This document shows positions 55,501 to 64,000 of a DNA stretch of 64,000 nucleotides, one piece after another. Below the pieces are notes generated by a model that was not told the origin of the DNA, searched no databases, and worked only from the letters and a program-made list of their open reading frames with translations. Within the stretch, counting starts at the first letter, position 1; every line of letters starts with the position of its first letter. The stretch comes from Helicoverpa zea (Eukaryota > Arthropoda > Insecta > Lepidoptera > Noctuidae), in NCBI RefSeq assembly GCF_022581195.2, contig NC_061462.1, positions 10,168,001-10,232,000 on the forward strand, in the 5' to 3' direction. Made by a program: the position numbers and the translations under genes.

Positions 55501-57100
55501 CTGTACACTAATATTTGTCATAGCCAGGCAATGGAACCTCAGCTTAAGTAAACGATGGTATATACGATTTTGTGTGAAGCAAGAATGGTCTATATACTTA
55601 ACCTAACCATATATACATTGGCTTTTATGTGTGCATTTTTTCAGCAGTGTTAAAATATATCACAATCATTAAAGTGGATTAAAGGGATTAAGCACTTGAG
55701 ATAGTAATTTGCGAGTAGTGTTTTAGTCAGTGTTTATCTTGAGTAATTAGTAGTAGGTAAACGTGTGTATTTACATTTATTAATAATTCATTTAATCAGG
55801 TCACAAGAAATAAATCTAGTTCGTGTCTAGTCTTAGTGTAAACACAATTATCTATATTCCATTTATTATAGCCACAAAATAAAAGAATAAATCTATATTA
55901 TATTTAAGGCTTATTTAGAAAGCCTATATATGAATACATGTTTATTTATAGATTAGATTCAAGCAAAATTATAATTAAATAAATAGAATTAGGGCTCTGG
56001 CCCCATTACTGTAAATTCCCTACTTCCTATTTCCACGCATCTGGTCATAGTCTAAGTAGGTTGATAGCAGATTAAAAACACAAAAAAAATGTATTAGATT
56101 TATCTAAACAGAGAATATTCAGATAATTCTGGTCCAAATTTAAGTCTGATTACTATATCTTCTACCTCTATCCTATTGTACCTGACATTCCATTACGATC
56201 TCAAAATTTTAAAATATATGTATTTATTCAATGTTATTATTATTGAAAATGAATAGTCATATAAAAATCACATTTATTCGTAGAGTAACTAAGGTTTAGT
56301 AATTAGCAATAAGTGTACCATTAAATTGAAATATTAATAATGATTAATGACATTATCATAATATTTACTCCCCGACCGTTTTTTGGTGCAGTTGACAGTA
56401 CAAACAACGGTATTTTCCTCTGAAAACTGACAGCTGTCAACGCCAAAAAACATTCGGTAAGTCATAAGTAATAAGAATAACATTCGAAATCTGATGTCAG
56501 AAAAAAAATGCTATAAATACATTTTTAGTGAAATTACAAAAAAAATGCTATAAACAAATACACGTTAAATATTATAATATTATTGATCTCTTTTTTTAAG
56601 TAGAATATAAGTAATTTTTATCATAGCTTTTAAAAATTATAATTAAGTATGCTTGTGTTTACTTAAAAGATAATTGAGAAAGAAAGGCTAGCTCTTTGAA
56701 CGCCTGGCCCAAACGCACTTTTGTCTAAACTAAGATATTATTGTAAAAAAGGTAAACAGTTGCTCGACACGTATTCAAACACGTGTTAAACGTCTGTTTA
56801 ACTTTCTTTTAATAACACTTTTAATATTTAAGTGGGTGTGTAATTCTACATTTAGAAATAGTAGGTATGCACTATAATTAGCATCATAATCTATTCTAGT
56901 CATGTGTTTTGTGATTACATCAATAAATATAATACAAAAAAAAAACTTATTGTGTCGTCATAATTATGTAGGTTTCCTTAGTTTACATTTACATTTAATT
57001 TAAATGTCTTCCTTTTGTTTGTACCTACATTTGTTGTTAAATAGTTAATTATTCTACATTGATTTGAAAAAAAAAAATGATTTCGTAACTTTCTTAAGAT
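55501..57100 (+). other. Intron, mostly featureless
   Basis: AT-rich. At 56745-56810, 'cgacacgtattcaaacacgt' and 'cgtctgtttaac' resemble the inner part of the MITE at 27973-28088. Near 56370-56460, 'tttttggtgcagttgacagt' and 'gacagctgtcaacgccaaaa' face each other, another small inverted repeat. Confidence 0.45.
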
Positions 57101-57104
57101 CCGT

Positions 57105-57300
57105 TTTGAAGCAAACTGCCGACTGCAACTGCCGACCGCCGATCGAAACTGCCGATTGCACGTGCTGCTGCCGCTTTGATCCAAAACGGTTTTATGTAAA
57201 TTCATAATAACCAGTAGTGCCGCTATGGTACGGTAGACTGCACATCAGTGGTAACTGTCATGCACCTTAACTCAATAGTAATGACTGGACTGTACGTGCG
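57105..57300. repeat. Overlapping MITE fragments
   Basis: 57110-57190 carries repeated 'ctgccgactgc'/'ctgccgaccgc' words like 37570-37640; 57230-57285 matches the left part of the MITE at 33301 ('gtacggtagactgcacatca'). Confidence 0.6.
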
Positions 57301-57415
57301 GTCGGCACTTGCAGTCAGCACATAATATTCAAAACCTTTTTACCTTTGACCTCGTACCTTTACTCAAAGATGAAAGTAGGTAATCACAAGTAAAAACGAT
57401 TTTCTATTGTTTCAG

Positions 57416-57648
57416 AATCAAGCTTTTGTTTTATAAGATCTCAGACGGGGAACATAATGTTGGTTATCGATGGATTCAGATTCTCTTTGCGAACACTTTA
57501 TAATAAAAACAGTTCGAAGAAACATTGGCGTTGCAGTCATCAGAGTCGGGGGTGCAAGGCTAAAGCTACTACGATTTACAATGCACTCATAAAGTATTTT
57601 GGACAGCACAATCATCCACTTGGATCCTTGCCGAAGAAATATTTATAG
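57416..57648 (+). CDS. mod(mdg4): FLYWCH exon, GNPMLV group, divergent
   Basis: Acceptor AG at 57414-57415 (tctattgtttc); TAG at 57646-57648; 76 codons. RSQTGNIMLVIDGFRFSLR, KKHWRCSHQSRGCKAKATTIYN, QHNHPLGSLPKKYL. It links the GNPMLV group to later exons with longer tails. Confidence 0.9.
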
Positions 57649-57654
57649 AAAAAT

Positions 57655-57840
57655 AGCTTTTGCCCGCGGCTTCGCTCCCGTCAACTGACTTCTCTACTTT
57701 ACCCTATTTTTTTTTTCATAAGAACCTTCTCCTGACAATAACAAACACAACAGAAAAATAATTAGCCAAATTGGTCCAGCCGTTGTTGAGTTATGCGCTT
57801 ACCAACACATTTTGCGATTCATTTTTATATTATAGATTAT
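57655..57840 (-). repeat. Helitron-like repeat fragment, reverse
   Basis: 'gcccgcggcttcgctcccgt', 'ttggtccagccgttgttgag', and 'tatattatagatta' at the end, the reverse of the CTAGT-type repeats. Confidence 0.6.
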
Positions 57841-58378
57841 GCTGAGTTAAATCACCATATAAAATACAAATAAAGAAAAATATAGTTAAATATAAATATA
57901 TGTATGTATATAAATCAGCGGTTTTTTGACGTAAATAAAGGAAGACGAGAAAACGTTCGTCCTTCATCAGTTCCAATGGAAAAACAAAAACTTTATTTGC
58001 AGTCGGTTGAAAATAATAATTATTTAAGTTAGTAAGTAAATCAAAAGAGAGTACAGTCAATGAATGACCAGTTGACTAATATTTTGTTATGAGAATTGTG
58101 ATATTATTTTTGTTTCGTTTCTTGTTAAATTAAAGTTATGTTTCACTATGGTATTCAATTTAATTCCTTTCTTATCCGCAGAGAACATTAAAGTTAAGCT
58201 CTGTTGATGTGTAATTCTTAAGGTATGAGTAAAAAAAAAATCGCAAAAATGCATGAGCATGAAGGGTTCCGTACCATTATCTATACAGCGAGCAAAGAAT
58301 AAGTCTGTTGGTCATACAGAACTTTCATTTTACTTTTTTTTTAGTTACCTTATTTGAAATTATATTTTATGTCAACAG

Positions 58379-58602
58379 CTAGGACACTGAAATACAAAAT
58401 GAACAGTAAAGGGAGACAGGAGTTGGTGATCGAAGGTTTTTCATACAACGTGCACATGACCAAGATTCTGCCTCTAGGACTGATCAAATCAAGATGGCGC
58501 TGCACAAAACATAAGAAAGGCTGCACTGGTGCTGTTCACTTAATCGATGGTATATTGTGCACCGCACCGCCGATCCACAATCATCCTCCCGATGGATGGT
58601 GA
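58379..58602 (+). CDS. mod(mdg4): FLYWCH exon, divergent, with displaced acceptor
   Basis: The in-phase acceptor is AG at 58377-58378 (tttatgtcaac); TGA at 58600-58602; 73 codons. NSKGRQELVIEGFSYNVH, SRWRCTKHKKGCTGAVHLIDG, HNHPPDGW. A stronger pyrimidine tract with AG at 58343-58344 lies 34 bases upstream but is out of phase and reaches a stop after 12 codons. Confidence 0.85.
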
Positions 58603-58918
58603 CTGTTTATATTTACGTAGTCTTTAAGGAACCCTAAAGAACGATATTTACGTAGTTTTGATAAAATGTTCTGCTGTTTTGTTATAAATATCTGTTGCTA
58701 TTGCCAATTATGTATATATCAATATATGTAAGTAACGTTTTTATATATAATAATTGTGATTTTAAGCGTAACATACAACTATTTTTATTATGTCTCAGGA
58801 AAAATTATATCATATTGAAAGTTTACGTTTTTTTAAGTTTTTATATGGCATATGGTTATTGAAATAATATTCAATTTGAGGTAATAGGTAATTTTGTTAA
58901 TGATTGTTTTGCTTTCAG

Positions 58919-59007
58919 ATTGCACGCAAACACAGCACCAAAGCAAGCTCAATGTCAAGAAAAGCAGGTATGGGATAAGTATGTGTAGTGCTATTATTCT
59001 GAAATAA
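58919..59007 (+). CDS. Weak candidate terminal exon without known domain
   Basis: AG at 58917-58918 after gattgttttgctttc, then in the array phase CTQTQHQSKLNVKKSRYG and a stop at 59005-59007. Only 28 codons and no recognisable domain. A gcag|gtatgg donor at 58967-58968 would make it a 49-base internal exon, but its end phase would not fit the other exons. Probably chance. Confidence 0.2.
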
Positions 59008-59464
59008 TGCTTTATTTATCAATGTTTTAAGTGATTTAAATAACAGTTTTATTGTAATTGTTAAGCACTAATGAAGTGAACTAGTGTCATAACAAATTTA
59101 AAACATCGTGAAGTTTAAATAAAATAAATGTTTTCAGTAGCGGAGTACTTGACGGTAGATGTCATCTTTAATCTGGCGAGGGTTTTAATGGGCAATATAA
59201 AGAAAACCACGGTTTCTAAAAATAAATGTTTAAATAATATTTGTCAACTACGTAAGGATTAAAATAAACCGAGCGATTTATATTGAAATTGTTTTATTGG
59301 TATTCCTTATTATATACAGCTGAGAACCAATGTTTTACAAAGAGCGATTGCCTATCTGACTTCCTCAACTCAGTTACCCGGTTAACCAATTACCGCTTGG
59401 TAAGACTGGTTTTCAGATTTACTGGCTCCTGACTACCCGTAACAACTACCAAAGATTCCCTATT

Positions 59465-59752
59465 ATCCAAACTAATATTATAAATGCGAAAGTAACTCTG
59501 TCTGTCTGTCTGTCTGTCTGTCTTTCTGTCTGTCTGTCTGTCTTTTCTTCACGCCTAAACTACTGAACCGATTTGTGTGAAATTTGGTACAGACATAGTT
59601 TGAAACTTGAGAAAGGACATAGGATAGTTTTTATTACAAAAAAAAATAAAAATAAAATTATTCCGGACATATAGCGCCATCTATTGGTCAAATCAAAAAT
59701 CTGCTGGTAGTCACTATTCCACGCGAACGAAGTTGCGGGCAAAAGCTAGTTC
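59465..59752 (+). mobile_element. Helitron-like repeat with GTCT microsatellite
   Basis: 'taatattataaatgcgaaag', then (gtct)n at 59500-59543, 'gaaatttggtacagacatag', end 'gcgggcaaaagctagtt'. Same family as 46078-46297. It ends 40 bases before the next acceptor region. Confidence 0.75.
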
Positions 59753-59794
59753 TTAATAATTTAGGTTAGTAAATAATTATCAAACCCATTGCAG

Positions 59795-60027
59795 GTCCGA
59801 TGATCTTCACAACTCCTCGAGGCAAGCGACAATTATATTACAACGGTTTCAAATATTCCTGCCGAAATCGCTATGTAGGAAAATCAGATGTTCGCTGGTA
59901 CTGTTCGTCTCATCATTCCAAGGGCTGCAGAGCATCGGTCAGAACCATAGAGTATAAGATAGTCAGCCTTTCCGAAGTTCATAATCATGAATCTACGCTT
60001 CAGTATAGTGAAAAAATAAATATATGA
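59795..60027 (+). CDS. mod(mdg4): FLYWCH exon
   Basis: Acceptor AG at 59793-59794 (aacccattgc); TGA at 60025-60027; 76 codons. TTPRGKRQLYYNGFKYSCR, VRWYCSSHHSKGCRASVRTIEY, VHNHESTLQYSEKINI. The 12-residue tail after HNH is longer than average. Confidence 0.9.
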
Positions 60028-60680
60028 TCGGTGAACTCGAATTAGTTATAAAGAAAATTGAGTGGAAAGGAGAACTCGTCAAGTTACTTTGCAATTATGA
60101 TAGTCAATACGAGTAGGTATCAGAGACCAATAGCTAAATTCATAGCGCAAAGTTAATTGACGGGAGCTGAATTACAGAGTGTGTGCCATTTTATAAATAA
60201 ATAACAATAAGTTTATTTTCAGAACTAAGCGTGCAATGCAAAGCATTTTATTAAATGAAATAATTACAGCAGCTATTTTTTTTACTTGTTAATAAAAAAA
60301 AATACGTCTGAGAAGTTTTTATAAATTATTTTATATTTTGTTTTGATTGTAAATTTTACTATAATGTTGCTGTTTTTTTTAAACACACGGTGCAATTAAA
60401 AGTTATTAAATTGGGTCTTTATAGATGTTGTTTAATTTATTTTAAGTTCCGTATCGATTAGCGTAAATCAAGAACCTATACCTACTTATTGTATGGTTCC
60501 TGCCATACTTAATGACTGGTCAGAACATCCCACGACTCGCGCAAGAATCATTTTAGGAACCCACCTTCTCATATCAGCTCATACTCAAGGACACATAAAT
60601 TATCTCAAGCTAAGGAAGAGAGCGCGAATTTTTAATTTTTTGGCACGAATTATACCTACCTCACTTTTTCACTTTTTTAG
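60028..60680 (+). other. Intron, no recognised feature
   Basis: AT-rich. A half arm of the GTTCTCGTCAAATAA MITE lies near 60075-60090. A 65-codon open frame at 60493-60690 has no support. Confidence 0.4.
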
Positions 60681-60880
60681 CCACTTTTAGTTTCACCACA
60701 TCGCGCCGAGGCAAGCGTATGATAAGTCTTAATGGTTACAACTACTACCAAGTTCGTGCTAACGGGAGGAGGATCAGATGGGCTTGTTCCACCCACCATA
60801 GAAATGGTTGCAGAGCCGCCATTAAAACCGTTGATGACGTCATCGTGTCTATCAATGAAGACCACCAAGGAAGTCATTGA
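60681..60880 (+). CDS. mod(mdg4): FLYWCH exon with spaced terminal histidines
   Basis: Acceptor AG at 60679-60680 (cacttttttt); TGA at 60878-60880; 65 codons. TSRRGKRMISLNGYNYYQ, IRWACSTHHRNGCRAAIKTVDD, ending EDHQGSH, i.e. H-x3-H rather than H-x-H. A second AG ten bases downstream (60689-60690) is out of phase. Confidence 0.87.
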
Positions 60881-60897
60881 AATTGTCATCCACTAAA

Positions 60898-61010
60898 TAG
60901 GTACAATCAACTTTAGGTCAGTGGTAACAGTTTAATAGGAAAATCGTACTTATTACTATTGAGTAAGGTGCATGACAGTTACCACTGATGTGCGGTCTAC
61001 TACGTACTAA
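60898..61010. repeat. MITE of the 33301 family, reverse orientation
   Basis: Reads 'gtacaatcaactttaggtca' to 'actgatgtgcggtctactac', the complement of 33301-33412. Confidence 0.7.
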
Positions 61011-61164
61011 CAGACTTTTCACACCAGCGGTTTTACCACACGTCACATTCCGACCGACAAATAAATGTATGTGGAGATAAAGTCACTCGGAAAAAAACTG
61101 ATGCGGAAAATTCACTGGTGTATATTCGCTGTAAATTAAGTTATTTGTAATTGATACGTCTATA

Positions 61165-61345
61165 CTAAAAAATATAATAAAGAGGAAACTTTTTTGTTTG
61201 TTTGTACCCTAAAGGTTCCGAAAGTACTGAATCGATTAGATTTTTTTTTTACTGTTGCCGTTTTATATTTTATCCCGGTGCTGGTGCGGGCTATAGTTCC
61301 CACGCGACGCGGGTGAAACCGCGGGAAAACGGCTCGTAATTTAAT
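61165..61345 (+). repeat. Decayed lepidopteran repeat
   Basis: 'tttgtttgtttgtaccctaa', 'actgaatcgattagattttt', 'cacgcgacgcgggtgaaacc'. Similar words occur at 43325-43440 and 63600-63660. Confidence 0.5.
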
Positions 61346-61491
61346 AAATCAACTTAAATTACAAATAAAAAGCCTATAGTTCTTACTAGTAATTAAACAA
61401 AGACATATGAGAAGTGATTGATAAATTGGAGACATTATTCGCAAATCCCTTTGTTGATAAATTAATCTAACCTTTAGTACATGATTTTCAG

Positions 61492-61748
61492 CATATTTCG
61501 TACTTTCTCAGCGGGGGAAGCGAATGATCAAGATAAACGGATACACATACTCTTTGCTGCCTTCGAAAAGTCAGAAAAAAAGATGGCGGTGTTCCACACA
61601 TTCGCCTATGGGATGCCATGCCCATGTATTCACCATGGATGATGTGGTTTTAGCTGTGGTTGGTGAACATCAACACCCTTCATCAAATTTTGGGGGGATC
61701 ATCATTGGGACTTTGACAAAAGGAGATAGACCAATGGGAATGATTTAA
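61492..61748 (+). CDS. mod(mdg4): FLYWCH exon with long glycine-rich tail
   Basis: Acceptor AG at 61490-61491 (catgattttc); TAA at 61746-61748; 84 codons, the longest FLYWCH exon here. LSQRGKRMIKINGYTYSLL, KRWRCSTHSPMGCHAHVFTMDD, EHQHPSSN, then about 20 residues (FGGIIIGTLTKGDRPMGMI) with no known motif. AATAAA at 62041-62046. Confidence 0.9.
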
Positions 61749-62334
61749 ATTCAACAAAAATATTGTAACCTTTACTTAATTTCACACTGGCGGATTAATG
61801 CGTGGCAGCAAGCACTTGACAGCTACTGCTTAAAGAAACGACTCGCGTAAAATCCGCTGCTGTGAAAGTGCTGTAAGTAATCGAATATTTCGTGAAGTAA
61901 TTGTTTATTTATGATCTCATAGATTTATTTTATCGTATTTGTTTTGTATATAGCACCAACAATTTACACATACTGTACAAGTAAATACCTATTTACTAAT
62001 AACGATATTTACTGTACTTTAGTCACCTTGTAAATACTAAAATAAAGGTTCAAATAGATAGTAGACAGTAATAAGTAAGTATTACATTTTGTCAGATTAA
62101 TTAATACCCAGAACCTAAATGCCAAAATACTAATCAAGTGTCATCATATGCAGATCATATTATTTTTTTCAGAAATATAAGAATCAGTGTCTATGACCGT
62201 TTTTTTTTCTTGTAGATCTTTTATCGCATAGTTACCTACTATTTATACTATCATATATTCTATTAACAAGAAACTATATTTGTATTATTTATTTGTTTAT
62301 ATTTTTCCCTTACTAAAATGTCGTTTATTTTCAG

Positions 62335-62492
62335 CGGCACAAGGCAGCTCTCAATCGAATGATGAAACAGACACACATACCGAACACTGCCGACTCCTAG
62401 TACTCATGAAGAATTTGTCGAGACAAAACATTAACTTCGATGACGTAGAAGATCGCATTAATTTACTTTGCGAGAATATTACTGAAAAATAA
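62335..62492 (+). CDS. Candidate non-FLYWCH terminal exon
   Basis: Acceptor AG at 62333-62334 after tcgtttatttt; TAA at 62490-62492; 51 codons in the array phase: AAQGSSQSNDETDTHTEHC, LLVLMKNLSRQNINFDDVED, INLLCENITEK. Acidic/polar then a short helical stretch; no zinc ligands in a known pattern. AATAAA at 62621-62626 supports a terminal exon. I do not recognise the domain; it may be the last isoform exon of the locus or the end of another gene. Confidence 0.55.
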
Positions 62493-62627
62493 GACTTTTT
62501 TTTGGACTAAGCATGTTACGCTAGGTATTAAAAATACCTTAGGCGTTTATTACCTCTTACTATTTAGACTGCTTGCTAAAGGCTCATGTAAACCAAAGAA
62601 GCTATTGCTTATTATAAACAAATAAAT

Positions 62628-62865
62628 TAAGTCCTGGTGGCCTAGTAGGTAAACAACTAACCTCTCAAGTATGAGGGTGTGGGTTCGATTCCAGGTCACG
62701 CAAGTACCAATGCAACTTTTCTAAGTTTGTATGTACTTACTAAGTATATCTATGACACCAATGGCTGACAAAAAGGTGAAGGAAAACATCTTGAGGAAAC
62801 CTGGTGAGAGGAGGCCTGTGCCTAGAAGTGGGACGATAAAAAGGCTAAAACAAATAAATAATTAA
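62628..62865 (+). mobile_element. tRNA-derived SINE
   Basis: Pol III box A-like 'tggcctagtagg' at 62638-62649 and box B GGTTCGATTCC at 62682-62692, then 'accaatggctgacaaaaagg' and 'cttgaggaaacctgg'. A loose copy of the tail lies at 44005-44030. Typical lepidopteran SINE body. Confidence 0.8.
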
Positions 62866-63599
62866 CCCTATAAAATAATATACCCTATCAAATTAAAGAG
62901 AACCAGAAAATAATTTGATAGGGGAAAAAATAACTCTCTAAAGTCTACGCTAGTCTTTCTTCAAAACGTATCTTAAGGCAAAGCACGTATGATCTCATAT
63001 TTATCATCAATGTTAGATAATAAGTTACATTCCATGTTTAATGAAAATATAAGTAATTAAGACCAATAAAACTATACTCTGTTCCTAAGTCCTATTAATG
63101 ATATTGAGATTATAAAAATATAAACTAAATATCTTATTGTGTATCTAGTCCATGTATTCCAACGAAAATGTTTCAATGTATCTTGGATAATCTTGTTGTA
63201 ATAATTTATTAAAGATGTAATCTTCAGCTGTCTATATTATTAAATTATACCTAATAAAAATTGGTCTTATATCATAATTTTCCCAGTAAGTGCAAACTGC
63301 AAACTTTTAGTCGGCCGCTAGTTTTATCGGGCTCATAAATCAGTATGGTAGTGTGTATTACGACTATCAGGTCTCTAAACGGTAAAAGTTTGATGAAGAT
63401 TCACGATTACCAAAGTCAAAGTTAAAAATCATTTATTAAAGTAGGCTAATTATAGCACTTTTTAACGTCAAGATTACAAAAATGACAGCACCCCCAAAAC
63501 TCACCCCTTTCACCTTACCTTACCTACTAAATTGTCAACCAAAGATCGATCGGACCAATCGGCTGACAGTTTAATCTGCAGTGTGCTTTATTATATACA

Positions 63600-63720
63600 T
63601 AACTAGCTTCCGCCTGAGGTTTCACCCGCGTCCCGAGAAAAAATCTTTCCGTTGCTGTTTTTGACCAGACAACAATATCCTATGCCCTTCTCCCGGGTCC
63701 AAGCTACATCCCTTCAGATA
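63600..63720 (-). repeat. Decayed Helitron-like repeat fragment
   Basis: 'aactagcttccgcctgaggt' and 'ttcacccgcgtcccg', reverse orientation of CTAGT-type repeats. Confidence 0.5.
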
Positions 63721-63769
63721 TTCAGTTTATACTATTATATTTACATTTACATATTTACAAAAATAAAAA

Positions 63770-63898
63770 AGGGGGGAAAAATTAAAACTAAGCATCAGAA
63801 TATTCATCTGCATGGCTATCAGCGGGGATCGTGCCCTAAAGGCTGGCTACATTGCCACGCTGGATGGCAATGCATATTCTTTGGCCACTAATGTAACT
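63770..63898 (-). mobile_element. 3' end fragment of the 50-53 kb non-LTR family
   Basis: 'attgccacgctggatggcaa' at 63851 matches 50305-50324 ('attgccacgttggatggcaa'), with the same order of 'aaggctggc', and 'agcatca' upstream, as at 50240-50300. It corresponds to the last 40 or so codons of the 957-codon ORF, diverged and 5'-truncated. Confidence 0.8.
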
Positions 63899-64000
63899 AA
63901 CATTTTAAACTGTTCAGCCATTCTTCTGTTATATGAAGCGCAATTAAGTCGACTTTCTTTTATAGATATACATATATAGATTTTAATATTGTATTGTTAT

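Larger units (their letters stand above)
1..62492 (+). other. mod(mdg4): mod(mdg4)-type array of alternative 3' terminal exons
   Basis: The array holds 42 FLYWCH exons plus three candidate non-FLYWCH terminal exons, all on the + strand. Each complete exon starts after a pyrimidine tract and AG, contributes two bases to a split codon, encodes one domain and ends in a stop; each is 3n+2 bases long. No splice donor follows the domains, so these are terminal exons. Many mutually exclusive FLYWCH 3' exons of equal phase are the hallmark of mod(mdg4), whose shared exons encode an N-terminal BTB domain. The shared exons and promoter are outside the window. lola is the other insect BTB locus of this design but its exons carry C2H2 fingers, which do not fit here. 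Confidence 0.9.

Noticed and set aside
62628..62700. A functional tRNA gene
   Set aside because: Boxes A and B are present but no cloverleaf or anticodon arm is evident, and a SINE body follows.
1..64000. lola as the parent gene
   Set aside because: lola also has many alternative 3' exons but they encode C2H2 fingers. These have the FLYWCH pattern (L..Y.Y, W-x-C, C, H-x-H).

Overview
Organism and identity. The window reads as nuclear DNA of a lepidopteran insect (moth or butterfly). It is AT-rich and densely loaded with repeat families typical of Lepidoptera: a tRNA-derived SINE, Helitron-like 'CTAGT' elements with GTCT microsatellites, fragments carrying a 'gccgaccccaacatagttgg' tail, RTE and R1-like non-LTR fragments, and Harbinger-like MITEs. 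No prokaryotic gene organisation is present. All host coding sequence found consists of very short exons (61-102 codons). Each begins at a polypyrimidine/AG splice acceptor, encodes one zinc-binding domain and ends in its own stop codon. This is the 3' part of a mod(mdg4)-type locus, the BTB chromatin/insulator gene that produces dozens of isoforms by joining one set of common 5' exons to alternative FLYWCH-encoding 3' exons. In Drosophila this joining is partly by trans-splicing. The common BTB exons are not in this window.

What the array looks like. I count 42 FLYWCH exons (40 with a recognisable core, 2 that have lost key residues), 3 candidate non-FLYWCH terminal exons and about 7 broken remnants, all on the + strand. 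In every complete exon the acceptor leaves two bases before the first full codon, so all exons are interchangeable on one phase-1 donor. The array falls into local subfamilies made by tandem duplication: two alternating types at 1-5.2 kb; an 'RGNYML' group at 5.8-7.9 kb; a group that lost the final HxH at 11-19.7 kb; a 'SRRGRPLI..GGYTYYKK' group at 20-35 kb; a 'GNPMLVIDGYRF' group at 44-57.6 kb; and single divergent exons elsewhere. Two exons (10430-10740 and 40690-40973) carry a piggyBac-transposase-like C-terminal cysteine-rich domain in place of FLYWCH, in the same phase. One more (62335-62492) has neither.

Mobile DNA by region. 0.38-0.99 kb: RTE 3' fragment with a 15-bp target duplication; a neighbouring duplicate keeps the empty site. 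14.5-18.9 kb: a segmental duplication containing TACTAAY minisatellites and two TTA-flanked MITEs. 22.2-27.8 kb: a DIRS-type tyrosine-recombinase retrotransposon with inverted repeats and an internal complementary region, inserted inside a TA-flanked inverted-repeat transposon. 31.9-32.9 kb: a 1-kb TTA-flanked inverted-repeat element. 41.1-42.2 kb: an R4/Dong-like non-LTR fragment (- strand). 47.5-48.2 kb: an inverted-repeat element with internal hairpins. 50.2-53.3 kb: a near-complete non-LTR element (- strand) with an intact 957-codon ORF containing a zinc finger, reverse transcriptase and restriction-like endonuclease; a short 3' fragment of the same family lies at 63.8 kb.

How it works together. 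The inferred role is a cassette library of DNA- or protein-binding C-termini for one BTB protein. Exons are added by tandem duplication and, apparently, by capture of transposase domains, while transposons fill and rearrange the introns. Functional statements about isoforms come from the mod(mdg4) family, not from this sequence.
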